This document shows, in pieces, positions 25,838-35,400 of a DNA stretch of 64,000 bases. Origin of the DNA: an uncultured Opitutales bacterium (GTDB lineage Bacteria > Verrucomicrobiota > Verrucomicrobiia > Opitutales > Intestinicryptomonadaceae). The stretch covers positions 1 to 64,000 of the forward strand of contig URGP01000007.1 in the NCBI GenBank assembly GCA_900547395.1, in the 5' to 3' direction. The notes below the pieces were generated by a model. That model saw nothing but the letters and a program-made list of their open reading frames with translations, searched no databases and was not told the DNA's origin. A program made the position numbers and the translations under genes. Each line of letters opens with the position of its first letter. Position 1 is the first letter of the stretch.

Positions 25838-25941
25838 AAGGGGGTCAGGTTGCCTACGGCACATGAGGTTTCTGCTACCGTTGCTTTCTTCCGAATCTGG
25901 CGGGGTTCGCGGAAATCCGTCATTGCATAGGTCCCGACCTT
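25838..25941 (-). ncRNA. ffs: Bacterial signal recognition particle RNA (4.5S type)
   Basis: On the minus strand the conserved Ffh-binding hairpin CCAGATTCGGAAGAAAGCAA (25900-25881) shows a GGAA tetraloop closed by UUC/GAA and the AGCA side of the symmetric loop, followed by GGTAGCAGA as in E. coli 4.5S RNA. The ends pair: GGTC near the 5' end with GACC near the 3' end, and CCTATG with CGTAGG. This gives one long rod of about 104 nt with no Alu domain. A terminator follows directly and TATAAA (25950-25945) sits just upstream. Ends are approximate. It targets membrane and exported proteins to the translocon with Ffh. Confidence 0.9.
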
Positions 25942-25944
25942 GTC

Positions 25945-25950
25945 TTTATA
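25945..25950 (-). promoter_or_regulatory. Likely -10 box of the SRP RNA gene
   Basis: TATAAA on the minus strand, about 5-8 bp before the first paired base of the SRP RNA. No good -35 box is present at 17 bp. Confidence 0.45.
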
Positions 25951-26021
25951 AGCGCAAAAAAAACGCCTTAGAGCAAGCAAATTTTTGAATTTTTACGATA
26001 ATATTTTAGGAAAGGCATTTT

Positions 26022-26555
26022 ATGGATTTTGATGAAGTATTGTTTACGAGGCGTTCGGTCCGCAAGTTTGACGCTTCAAAAAAGGTTTCAAAAGCGCAGA
26101 TGGAAAAAATTCTCGAAGCCGCGATGTCGGCTCCGAGCGCGTGCAACTGCCGCCCGTGGAAGTTTATCGCTGTAAACGATTCCTTAATGCTTTCAAAAAT
26201 CGCTAAAATACATCCGTATTGCGGCTTTTTGAAAGACGCAGGCTCCGCGGTAATCGTGTGCGCGGACGCGCTTTCCCAGTACAAGTCGCCCGACGGAGAA
26301 GGCTATTATCCCGCAGACTGTTCAGCCGCGACGCAAAACATTTTGCTAAAAGCCCGCGAAATGGGCATCGCTTCATGTTGGTGCGGAATTTATCCCGTTC
26401 AAAGCAGGATGGAAGACTTCGCGTCCCTTTTTAATTTGCCCGAAAACATTATCGCTTTTTCGCTTGTCGTTTTGGGTTTTCCCGATGAAAAATTCTCGCG
26501 CTTGCAATCGAGAACCGAGTGGGACAAGGTTGACTTCTCGAACTGGAAAGAATAA
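26022..26555 (+). CDS. Nitroreductase-family flavoprotein
   Basis: A 177-residue FMN-dependent oxidoreductase. FMN phosphate-binding FTRRSVRKFD lies at 8-17, then AAMSAPSACNCRPWKFI (the SAPSA..QPW-type motif), DCSAATQNILLKAREMGIASCWCGIYP, and the closing VVLGFPDEK. Such enzymes reduce nitro compounds, quinones or flavins with NAD(P)H. The length is at the short end of the family. A strong ribosome-binding site (AGGAAAGG) precedes the ATG. The cysteine-rich CW(C)GIYP and SACNC stretches are unusual but not unique. The next gene follows within 10 bp. Confidence 0.9.
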   Translation: MDFDEVLFTRRSVRKFDASKKVSKAQMEKILEAAMSAPSACNCRPWKFIAVNDSLMLSKIAKIHPYCGFLKDAGSAVIVCADALSQYKSPDGEGYYPADCSAATQNILLKAREMGIASCWCGIYPVQSRMEDFASLFNLPENIIAFSLVVLGFPDEKFSRLQSRTEWDKVDFSNWKE

Positions 26556-26564
26556 ATTTTGGTT

Positions 26565-27860
26565 ATGAAAAAATTTTTGTCTTTGCTTGCTTTTCTTTTT
26601 CTGGCGTATCCCGCATTTTCATACGACATGCTTTACAGGCAGTTCGAGCCTGAAAATCCTGCGCCAAAGCCCCAGGAGAATATAGATTGGTTCGACTTCG
26701 TTGCCTTTAACTCTTACGATGAAAAGTCGCCGAGAGTTCTTTTAATAGGGGATTCCATTGTGAGGGGCTTTCAGTCCGACTTGCAGGAAGAGCTGAAAAA
26801 AGACGGCGTAAACGTTTCTGCGTGGGCGTCTTCGATGTGCGCGAGCGACCCCGACTACATTTACGCGCTAAACCTGGCTCTCGAAGAGGGAAAGTTTGAC
26901 GTCATCGGCTTTCACAATGGCGGGCATTTGCATATCCCTTCTTGGAAAGACAGAAAGGAGCGCATTGTAAATGCGATAAACTTCATAAAGACTAAAGCAC
27001 CGTCAAAAAAAATGTTTCTGATGAGCCGCACTCCGCTAAAAGACAATCGCCCGATAGAAGACGTTGCCTTGTATGAAATTTCAAAAGAGACGGGGTTGCC
27101 GATAGTAGATTTTATGGGCGCAATGCAGGGGCTTGACAGAAATGAGTGTTGGGCGGATGACGGCGTTCACTTCAAGCCTGCGGGAACAAAATTTCAGGCT
27201 TTGCTCGTCGCCAAAACTATTCGCAATCTGCTAAGGCAAGGCGGTATTTCAAACCCTGATGGGTGTTTGGATTCTCCCTTGGATTTTAATTTGTGCATGA
27301 GGTTTAACGCAAAGAGCAAAGAGGGCAGACGCATCGTTCTTGTCGGAGGGGAGCTTCGCCACGTTTCGCACAGGCTTCGCGAAAAATTCGCAAGCGTCGC
27401 AAACTTCACTTATTGGGATTCGTCAAAAGGCGTTTTGCATCCAGATTACAACAGACTCGTTTCGTACGCGCTAAGCCTTCTGCCTTTCGACGCGGTTGTT
27501 TTCAAGCCGCAGTTTTCTCAAAATAAAGACATTAACGCGTGGTCTGAAGCCTATGTTAAAGCCCTTGATTTAATTTCAAAAAAGCATAAAAGTGCAAAAA
27601 TCATATTGGCGACTAACGAAACAGGCAATCCCTCAACGCGCGCCGCCGCTTTAACTCAAAACAAATTCATAAGAAAAATCGCAGCTGAAAGAAATCTTTT
27701 GCTTGCGGATTTCGACAATTCAAAATCCCAATTTGAAGTGTTGCAAGATGCCGTTTGCAAGGCATTTGGCTGGTCCGAAGGCGAGAGGGGCGGGGTTGTG
27801 CAGCTCGGCTCTAAATATGGTCCGCGGGGTGAAATAAAAAAACATTCTTTGGGAATGTAA
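26565..27860 (+). CDS. Exported SGNH/GDSL-type hydrolase with a second degenerate SGNH-like half
   Basis: A 431-residue protein. Residues 1-19 are a signal peptide. The first half has the GDSL-type block RVLLIGDSIVRGF with nucleophile S64, then GFHNGG in place of the usual GxN block, and the catalytic DxxH pair in WADDGVHFKPAGTKF. From about residue 256 the fold seems to repeat (RRIVLVGGELRH, KIILATNETGN, NKFIRKIAAERNLLLADF), but the serine is replaced by Gly-Glu. A TTG two codons upstream is possible; I chose the ATG at 26565. Likely a glycan or lipid esterase in the envelope; the substrate is unknown. Confidence 0.72.
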   Translation: MKKFLSLLAFLFLAYPAFSYDMLYRQFEPENPAPKPQENIDWFDFVAFNSYDEKSPRVLLIGDSIVRGFQSDLQEELKKDGVNVSAWASSMCASDPDYIYALNLALEEGKFDVIGFHNGGHLHIPSWKDRKERIVNAINFIKTKAPSKKMFLMSRTPLKDNRPIEDVALYEISKETGLPIVDFMGAMQGLDRNECWADDGVHFKPAGTKFQALLVAKTIRNLLRQGGISNPDGCLDSPLDFNLCMRFNAKSKEGRRIVLVGGELRHVSHRLREKFASVANFTYWDSSKGVLHPDYNRLVSYALSLLPFDAVVFKPQFSQNKDINAWSEAYVKALDLISKKHKSAKIILATNETGNPSTRAAALTQNKFIRKIAAERNLLLADFDNSKSQFEVLQDAVCKAFGWSEGERGGVVQLGSKYGPRGEIKKHSLGM

Positions 27861-27918
27861 AATGTTGACATTTCATTAGCGTAATTGTAAGGAATTTATT
27901 CTTTTTATATTAAGGGGT

Positions 27919-28221
27919 ATGTTTTTAATTTTCACGCTGAATAATTTTCAATGCGTATGCGTTGTCATGTGTATATCGTGGCTGTGCGTTTCCTTGTTTT
28001 GTCTGCGCAAATTTTTTCAGGCAATATTTTCTCCGGATGTTTTCTTGGACAGGTTTATCACAAGGCTTGGAAGGGAAAACATAAACGGGGAATTTGAGCG
28101 TTATGTGCTTCGCAAGAAGGGGCATTTTTTGAAGATGTTTTTTGTGGGCGCGTTCTTTACTCTGCTTTTTGTGTTTCTATTTATATTCGATTTTTATAAT
28201 TTGGCGAGATTTATTGGTTAA
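27919..28221 (+). CDS. Small hypothetical membrane protein
   Basis: A possible 100-residue protein with two hydrophobic stretches, about 9-29 (FQCVCVVMCISWLCVSLFCL) and 73-92 (FFVGAFFTLLFVFLFIFDFY), joined by a basic loop (RLGRENINGEFERYVLRKKGHF). AAGGGG lies only one base before the ATG, too close for an ideal ribosome-binding site. A TTGACA at 27865 lies upstream without a clear -10 box. No family recognised. The loop composition looks like real protein, but the ORF could be chance. Confidence 0.45.
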   Translation: MFLIFTLNNFQCVCVVMCISWLCVSLFCLRKFFQAIFSPDVFLDRFITRLGRENINGEFERYVLRKKGHFLKMFFVGAFFTLLFVFLFIFDFYNLARFIG

Positions 28222-28601
28222 ATGGCGGTTTTTGCTCTGTTTTTATGTTGACATTTGCCGCTTTTTTATGTCATATTATACATAGAAAAATTCGACCTTT
28301 GGCATTATAAATTTCGCAAAATTGTTTTTGGGGGCGGCATTATTGAACAAAGCGTATTGCTTTTGATAATTTGTCGCGGCTGTTTTATGGGACTTTTTAA
28401 TTTACCCCAATAAATAATTTTTTTACATAAATCAGCTTCTGCCAAAAACAATGAATTTGCGCAATGCGCAATGCGATTATATTTTGCCTGCCGTCGGGTT
28501 TGAAATGTCCTTATGCCTCGTTGCCATTGTGTTTTTTTGCAAGGCTCATCGCGGGGTCGGGGCGTTTTTTTAGTATGAGTATAATCAATCAATAAAAGGT
28601 T
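28222..28601. other. Long leader/intergenic region before ppdK
   Basis: AT-rich 380-bp gap. It holds TTGACA at 28248 followed by TATTAT 20 bp later, the interrupted palindrome TTGCGCAATGCGCAA (28457-28471), and a weak promoter (28457-28483). No tRNA, hairpin terminator or convincing ORF was seen. A long ppdK leader with regulatory structure is possible. Confidence 0.5.
28457..28483 (+). promoter_or_regulatory. Weak candidate promoter of ppdK
   Basis: TTGCGC (28457-28462), 15-bp spacer, TATATT (28478-28483, five of six). The -35 half overlaps the palindrome TTGCG-CAATG-CGCAA, which could serve as an operator. Confidence 0.3.
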
Positions 28602-31394
28602 ATGGCAAAAAAAGAAAATAAACCCAAAGCCAAGAAACAGGCATCATCGAAAAAATCGCTGGTTGCAAAAAAATCGGCGGTTAAAACCTCAAAAAAATCC
28701 CCCAAGTCCGTAAAATACACATATTTGTTCGGCAAAAAGACCGACGGCGACGCCAAAATGCGAAACCTTCTTGGCGGCAAAGGCGCAAACCTCGCCGAAA
28801 TGGCGCGCATAGGCTTGCCCGTTCCTCCCGGATTTACAATCACCACGGAAGTATGCGCTTATTTTTACGCAAACGGCAAAAAATATCCGACGGCATTGGC
28901 GGCATCGGTCAAGGAAGGCGTCGCGTCTGTTGAAAAGCAGATGGGCAAATTGTTTGGCGACGCTTCCGACCCCTTGCTTTTCTCGGTTCGTTCGGGCGCG
29001 AGAGAATCCATGCCTGGCATGATGGACACAATTTTGAATTTGGGCTTGAACGATCAAACGGTTGAAGGTCTTGCCGCAAAAACTTCAAATCCGCGCTTCG
29101 CCTACGACTGCTACCGCCGCTTCATTCAGATGTATGGCGACGTCGTTATGGGCGTGCAGGCGCGCACGGAAGCCGAAACCGAACCTTTCCACGAAGTCAT
29201 GGAAGGATTGAAAAAGGAAGTGGGTGCCGTTCTCGATACCGACTTGGATGTCGAAAACTTGAAGGAGCTTGTTGTCCGCTACAAGGCGTTGATTAAAGAG
29301 CGCACGGGCAAGCAGTTCCCGCAGGACGTTTATGAGCAGCTTTGGGGCGCAATCGGCGCGGTCTTCGATTCTTGGATGAACGAGCGCGCGATTATTTACC
29401 GCCAGAAATACGGCATTCCCGCAGATTGGGGCACAGCCGTGAATGTCCAGACAATGGTGTTCGGAAACAAGGGCGAAACCTCTGCAACGGGCGTTGCCTT
29501 TACACGCGACCCCGCAAACGGCGAAAATGTATTCTACGGCGAATACTTGATTAACGCGCAGGGCGAAGACGTTGTGGCAGGCGTGCGCACTCCTCACAAA
29601 ATCGCGATGCTTTCAAAGGAAATGCCAAAGGCGTACAAGGAGCTATTGGCAATACGCTCCAAGCTTGAACGCCACTTCCGCGACATGCAGGACTTTGAAT
29701 TTACAATCGAAGAAAACAAGCTTTACATGTTGCAGACGCGCAACGGCAAGCGCACGGGGCTTTCAGCGGTCCGCATTGCGGTTGAAATGAACAAGGAACG
29801 CCTGATGGACGAAAAGACTGCGGTTGGAAAAATTCCCGCGGAATCTATTTCAAGCCTGCTTGTTCCCGTGTTTGACCCTGCCGCCGTCAAGAAGGCAAAG
29901 CCTATTGCGAAGGGCTTGAATGCGGGGCCCGGAGCCGCGACAGGCAAGGTTGTCTTCTCTGCCGCCATGGCGGAGCTTGAAAATTCAAAGGGCGCAAAAA
30001 CAATTCTCTGCCGCGAAGAAACTTCGCCCGAAGATTTGCGCGGCATGATTGCTTCCGAAGGCATTTTGACTTCGCGCGGCGGCGTAAGTTCACACGCGGC
30101 TCTCGTTGCCCGCCAGATGGGCAAGGTTTGCGTATGCGGAGCTTCGAGCATTCATGTGGATTACGCAAAGCATTTGATGAGCGTTGGCGACATAGTGGTT
30201 AAAGAGGGCGACTATATTTCAATAGACGGCACTACGGGCGAAATATTCCTTGGCGAAATTCCCACTGTCGATTCTGAAGTCGTGCGCGTTTTAAACGGCA
30301 AGATGAAGCCCGCTAAGAGCTACACATACCAGCTCTTTGAAACAGTTATGAAGTGGGCGGACAAATACCGCAAACTCGGCATCCGCACTAATGCCGACAG
30401 CCCCGCGCAGGCGAAATCCGCCCTGCTTTTGGGAGCTGAGGGCATAGGTCTTTGCCGCACCGAGCACATGTTCTTTGAGGGCGACAGAATTGACTCCATG
30501 CGCCGAATGATTTTGGCAAGCGACACTGCCGAACGCAAGGCGGCTCTCGCAGAGCTTTTGCCGTATCAGCGTTCGGACTTTGAGGGCATCTTCAAGGCAA
30601 TGGACGGGCATCCCGTCACCATACGCCTTCTCGACCCGCCGCTTCACGAGTTCCTGCCGCACGATTCCGCCGCAAGAAACGCTCTTGCCGAAAAGCTTGG
30701 CGTAAGTTCGGAATTTGTCGCGGAAAGGTGCAACGCATTGAAGGAGCAGAATCCGATGCTCGGGCATCGCGGCTGCCGCTTGGGCAATTCTTATCCCGAA
30801 ATTACAGAAATGCAGGCGCGCGCGATTTTTGAGGCAGTGGCAAAAGTGATGAAAGGCAGAAAGCCCGTAAAGGTAATGCCCGAAGTCATGGTGCCGTTAG
30901 TCGGTTTTGTGCAGGAATTGAAGTTCCAAGTCGCGATAATACACCGCGTCGCCGCCGAAGTAATGAAGGAAAAGGGCGTAAAGTTCTCGTACATGGTGGG
31001 CACCATGATTGAAATTCCGCGCGGTGCTATCACTGCCGACGAAATTGCGGAAGTTGCGGACTTCTTCTCTTTCGGCACGAACGACCTTACCCAGACGGGT
31101 CTTGGAATGAGCCGCGACGATAGCGGTTCTTTCCTCGGAAAATACAAGGAATTGGATATTCTTGCAAAAAATCCGTTTGCCTCAATCGACCAGGCAGGCA
31201 TAGGTCAGCTTGTTAAAATCGGAGTTGAAAAGGGCAGGGGCGTAAAGCCGAAATTGAAGATTGGCGTTTGTGGCGAACACGGCGGCGATCCTGAATCAAT
31301 CCGCTTCTTTAACGATGTCGGCTTGAACTATGTAAGTTGCTCTCCCCCGCGCGTTCCCGTCGCACGTTTGGCGGCTGCGCAGGCGGCAATCTGA
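28602..31394 (+). CDS. ppdK: Pyruvate, phosphate dikinase with lysine-rich N-terminal extension
   Basis: A 930-residue enzyme that interconverts pyruvate, ATP and phosphate with PEP, AMP and pyrophosphate, central in anaerobes that use PPi energy. The body starts at [29 protein letters not shown] (ATP-grasp). The phosphohistidine domain has [17 protein letters not shown]; the PEP-binding barrel has [20 protein letters not shown] and [10 protein letters not shown] with the catalytic cysteine. Residues 1-38 are an added tail with 15 lysines, absent from standard PpdK. AAAGG lies 2 bp before the ATG, and no downstream start gives a better fit. A strong terminator follows. Confidence 0.96.
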   Translation: MAKKENKPKAKKQASSKKSLVAKKSAVKTSKKSPKSVKYTYLFGKKTDGDAKMRNLLGGKGANLAEMARIGLPVPPGFTITTEVCAYFYANGKKYPTALAASVKEGVASVEKQMGKLFGDASDPLLFSVRSGARESMPGMMDTILNLGLNDQTVEGLAAKTSNPRFAYDCYRRFIQMYGDVVMGVQARTEAETEPFHEVMEGLKKEVGAVLDTDLDVENLKELVVRYKALIKERTGKQFPQDVYEQLWGAIGAVFDSWMNERAIIYRQKYGIPADWGTAVNVQTMVFGNKGETSATGVAFTRDPANGENVFYGEYLINAQGEDVVAGVRTPHKIAMLSKEMPKAYKELLAIRSKLERHFRDMQDFEFTIEENKLYMLQTRNGKRTGLSAVRIAVEMNKERLMDEKTAVGKIPAESISSLLVPVFDPAAVKKAKPIAKGLNAGPGAATGKVVFSAAMAELENSKGAKTILCREETSPEDLRGMIASEGILTSRGGVSSHAALVARQMGKVCVCGASSIHVDYAKHLMSVGDIVVKEGDYISIDGTTGEIFLGEIPTVDSEVVRVLNGKMKPAKSYTYQLFETVMKWADKYRKLGIRTNADSPAQAKSALLLGAEGIGLCRTEHMFFEGDRIDSMRRMILASDTAERKAALAELLPYQRSDFEGIFKAMDGHPVTIRLLDPPLHEFLPHDSAARNALAEKLGVSSEFVAERCNALKEQNPMLGHRGCRLGNSYPEITEMQARAIFEAVAKVMKGRKPVKVMPEVMVPLVGFVQELKFQVAIIHRVAAEVMKEKGVKFSYMVGTMIEIPRGAITADEIAEVADFFSFGTNDLTQTGLGMSRDDSGSFLGKYKELDILAKNPFASIDQAGIGQLVKIGVEKGRGVKPKLKIGVCGEHGGDPESIRFFNDVGLNYVSCSPPRVPVARLAAAQAAI

Positions 31395-31410
31395 TGTTTT
31401 GATAAAATTA

Positions 31411-31439
31411 AAGGCGGAGTTTCGGCTCCGCCTTTTTTT
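31411..31439 (+). terminator. Terminator after ppdK
   Basis: Stem AAGGCGGAG (31411-31419) / CTCCGCCTT (31425-31433), 5-base loop, then a T run. Confidence 0.9.
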
Positions 31440-31588
31440 ATGCCGCTTTGATTGTTCTTGGCGCATTGGGAAATGTTTTAGTAAGATTGTAAAAATCTTA
31501 AAAAAATGCGATTATAGTAAAATATTTTTAAATGTACAGACAATGGTCGGCGTAAATGAAACAATTTTACGTTTTCTGATTTTAAACG

Positions 31589-32314
31589 CTATTGCCAGAT
31601 TGTTTTTGCGATGCAGATTGCTGTGCCGTCGCTTTTGCGGGATAATTTGTGGAAAAATTCCGAATTGTCTTTTGTGAAAGTCTCGGAAAGAATTTCGTCT
31701 CCAAGCCTCGCTTCTTTTATAAATTTAAGCCGACTTAAAACGAGGTGTTTTTCCTCCCTTACGTTTTCAGGCATTGATTCCACCGCTCTTGGAAGATAGC
31801 GCGCATTGTTTAAGTGGCGGTTGAAATCGAGGTCGGGAAGCCTTACTTTTTGTGGAACTTCCCCGATTTTTTCGCCCGAAATCTCAAATTTTTCAAAATC
31901 GGTTTTTTGCGCGGATATGTTTGGAAATCTGTCGATGAAATCCGTGAATTTTTTTGGCTTGTGGGTTTTTGCATCGGCAATCAGAGTGCGGTATTTGCCG
32001 TTTGCTACGTTCAATCCGCTTGAGCGCATTCTGAATGCAACATTAAAAAACAAGGGCGTAATTTCAACCGCTTCAACTTCGAGTTCGACTTTTTCGCGCC
32101 AAAACGGCATTTCATTCGGGCTGTATGATATTTCCGTGTCGCTTATGAGCCAGGTTAATCCCATGCGCGCCATATCGTAGCCCGCCATTTTTTTTGAGGC
32201 GCAAAACTCCGCGAATATTTCTTGGAAATAAAACCCCGCATATTCGCGTTGAAGCCTGTAATTCGGAGAAATCTCGAGGCTTCTTACAGAGTATGTGTTA
32301 GAAAATTTTTCCAT
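31589..32314 (-). CDS. Acyl-ACP thioesterase (FatA/FatB family)
   Basis: A 241-residue double hot-dog protein. The family motif appears as LPDLDFNRHLNNARYLPRAVESM, which carries the conserved Asn and His of the second hot-dog; the N-terminal hot-dog has YAGFYFQEIFAEFCASKK and GLTWLISDTEI. It hydrolyses acyl-ACP to free fatty acid, ending or trimming fatty-acid synthesis. The length is normal for bacterial members. It is convergent with ppdK and lies behind the giant Ig-protein gene on the same strand, from which a terminator separates it. The acyl-chain preference is unknown. Confidence 0.88.
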   Translation of the reverse strand: MEKFSNTYSVRSLEISPNYRLQREYAGFYFQEIFAEFCASKKMAGYDMARMGLTWLISDTEISYSPNEMPFWREKVELEVEAVEITPLFFNVAFRMRSSGLNVANGKYRTLIADAKTHKPKKFTDFIDRFPNISAQKTDFEKFEISGEKIGEVPQKVRLPDLDFNRHLNNARYLPRAVESMPENVREEKHLVLSRLKFIKEARLGDEILSETFTKDNSEFFHKLSRKSDGTAICIAKTIWQ

Positions 32315-32390
32315 TTTGTTTTTCGCGAAATCTTAGACGCTTGCTAAAAATCTTCAATTTATTTTTATGGACTATCCAAAAAATCCCCGC

Positions 32391-32421
32391 AAAAAAACGG
32401 CGGATTTTTTTTATCCGCCGT
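32391..32421 (-). terminator. Terminator after the giant Ig-protein gene
   Basis: Stem ACGGCGGAT (32397-32405) / ATCCGCCGT (32413-32421). On the minus strand the stem is followed by seven T. It lies 24 bp behind the stop codon. Confidence 0.88.
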
Positions 32422-32444
32422 CTTGAAGAATGTTTTAGCTTACT

Positions 32445-35400
32445 CTATTTAACGTCTGAAATTTTGCAGGAGCCTTGCTCAAAGGCTTTTGTGGGAGTTG
32501 TCAGCCTATATGAGAGGCTGTCTTCATTTAAGATAAACACCCCGTCAGAGTAAGAAGATTTCCCGATTTTCATGGTAAATGTCGCCACGCATTCCGATAC
32601 ATATTTATAGGTTATCGTGCCGACTTTTTCTCCCGTAGATAAAAGGAACATATTTTTCCCCGTAGCGTCTATAAAGTAGTCAGTGCCTTCAAAGAACAAT
32701 CCTTTGCTTGCCAGAGTTTGCGGCATGAGATTTTTTGTCGAGAATTTTCTTTGCAATGTATAAGAGCAGGAGGCGTTGTCTATGTTTTTATCGCCTGTCG
32801 GCTCAAATTTAAACGTTCCGTTTCCGAAGTTGTCGAATTCCACTGTGCCGTTTAACACAACCTTGATCGGCTTGTTGGCAGACGGAGAGTCTCCTTCCTG
32901 CATCGAGTAGGAAAGGGTGAGCTTCAATGTCGCCGTGTTGTCGCCGGTTGTTTTGTAGGACATTGTGGAAGTGTTGAAGACAAGCTGCGGATTTGCCGCC
33001 GGCGCGACAAGCTTGCATGCGGTTTTTGTTGTCGCCGCCATTGTCGCAAACAGTGTTTCACCTGATTTGATGTCATATACCAAGCCTGTCAATTCGACAG
33101 GAGTTGGTATGAAATCGACATTGAGGATGAATTCATGGGCGTCGCTTGTCCCGGGTTCTTTGCCGTTTAAGTTATAGACTTCGCATCCGTAAGTCTTTGT
33201 TCCGAACTCGGGCTTTTTGATGGTGTAGGTCTTCTTTGTCGCACCCTTGATTGCGACGCCGTTTTCATACCACTGGTATTTTAGGGAATCTCCCGTTGCG
33301 TTTGCCGTCATTGTAATCGGATAATATTCGATTGCGTTGCAGGCATTTTCGGAAATCGGGCATTCTTCGTTAACCTTGCCGATTTTTTGGCTTACCGCTA
33401 TCGGGGTTTCCGCGTCAAGTCTTGCCGCTTTTTTCACGGTTGCTGCAACCGAGCCCGATGTTAGCACTTTCAAGCCTTCATCGTAAATTTCGCATCTGAA
33501 CTTCGGTTTTGTGCCCGCGTAGTCCGCGCCGTTTATGGTGAGTTCCGCATCGTTTTCGCCTTCAAGGTCTTGCCATGTCTTGCCGTCGTAAGACACCTGC
33601 CATTGGTATGTCGGAGAGTAGCCTCCGCTTACCGCGATTGTGAACGTGCCTTCGCTTTCGGCGGAATCGAATACTGTTACGGCTTTTGGCTTAGTTGTGA
33701 TTACTGCCTTGTCGGTAAGCTCTTCGATGATTGCGTTGGAAGAGCTTATGGTTTTGTAGCCGTTTGTGATTTCGCAGTAGTATATCCAGCCAATCATTGT
33801 TTCTTTGGGAGTGATTGACAAAACATTCTTCTTGCTGCCCGCGCTTACAAAGCCGTTGCCGTCCTGTTTGTCAACAAACCAGTTGTAGGTCAGCGGCATG
33901 TTTTCGAGCGTAGATGCGACCACTTCAAGATTTGTTTTGGTTTTGTTGTAGAGCTTTAATTCCGTTTCCAAATCCTGCTCGAGAGTGATATTAAGCTCTT
34001 CGGGCAGATTGCCGTCGTCTGCGCTTAACTTTTTGACAGAATATGAGTCGATTGAGGCAATGCCGCTTTCATCGAAGTACATTGTGCCGTTAAGCGAGAG
34101 TTTGTATTCCTTCAAGGCAAGCTTGAACGTTGCCGCAGTCGGCGACACTCTCTTATAAGTGTAGCTCGTGCTTGCGGAGGAATTTCCGCCATCGATTGAT
34201 ATTACGCACTTGCTCTTTGATGTCGGTATGAAATCGAAATCAAACTCTCCGCCTTCAAACCTCAAAACCTGTGTTGTAAGTTCCGTGGGGGCGGGGCATT
34301 CTTGAACATTCAGCGCGATAACCATCGTTTGCTGGGTTGCGATGTCGCTGTCGTTTAAGTTGTAAACTTGGCACATCAAATACTGCGTTTCGTCAGAGGC
34401 AGTCGGAGCTTTTATTTGATACTTGTTTTTTGTCGCCTTTGCGATTGGCTCAAAATTTTTGCCGTCCGAAGAAGAGTACCACTGGTATTTAAGCGAGTAG
34501 CCCGTCGCGTTTGCCGTAATCGTTAGCGGATAGTCGGCATATATGGTTTGCTCCACAGTATCAGGGTAGGGATAGTTTTCATTTAGCGAAGAATCAGAGC
34601 CTCTTGTTTGCAAAATGTTTATTGCATTTTCCGCAAACGTCGCAGCTTCCTGCATCGGGGTTTTGATTGTAGAGGATGTCAGCTTCTTCCCGTATTTGTC
34701 GTAAACTTCACAGCGGAAAGACGCGCCGTCGTTTTCGGCGATTCCTTCAACTACATAGGTAGGATCTGTTGCGCCCGGTATGGCTTCCCATTGTTTTGTT
34801 TCGGGATTTTGTCTGAACCACTGGTAGGTCACATCGTATCCTCCGACAACATCGACTTTCAAGACTGTGTTTTGTCCGTCGTAAATTGCGACTTTCTTTG
34901 ACTGGCTTGCAATTTTCGGATTTGCTTTCACGTTTACCGTCGAGATTGTGGAATATTTTCTGTCCAAACCGTTTGAGGCAACGCAAATGTATTGCCAACC
35001 GTCAGCTTCCGCGGTGGTGTACGCCTTGAAAGTTGACGATGTTGCGCCCGCTTCTTCAACAAAGCCTTTGCCGTCGAGCTTGTTTATGAACCACTGGTAT
35101 GCTATGTCGGGCGCGCTTTGCAATATCTTGGAAGTCTGAACCGTAAAGTTCAAGGCGTTTCCTACATACTTGTCGTAGCTTGCCTGCATGTCGTCTTTAA
35201 GAGTCATTGTTTCGACTGACAGCGTTGCGGCGTTTGTATAGGCTTCTTCCCCGTAGCTCAATCTTACGCGGCAACGATACTTATTTTTATTGTATTTCGG
35301 GTAGCCGTCTTCGCCCTTCGGAGCGATGTTTGCAATCGTCAGATTCGGCGTGCCATAACCCGTTGCATTCGGATCGCCACTTGCAGAAGCCCATCCGAGG

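Noticed and set aside
28305..28592. Minus-strand open frame in the gap before ppdK
   Set aside because: Low-complexity basic translation, no ribosome-binding site, no hydrophobic or domain pattern.
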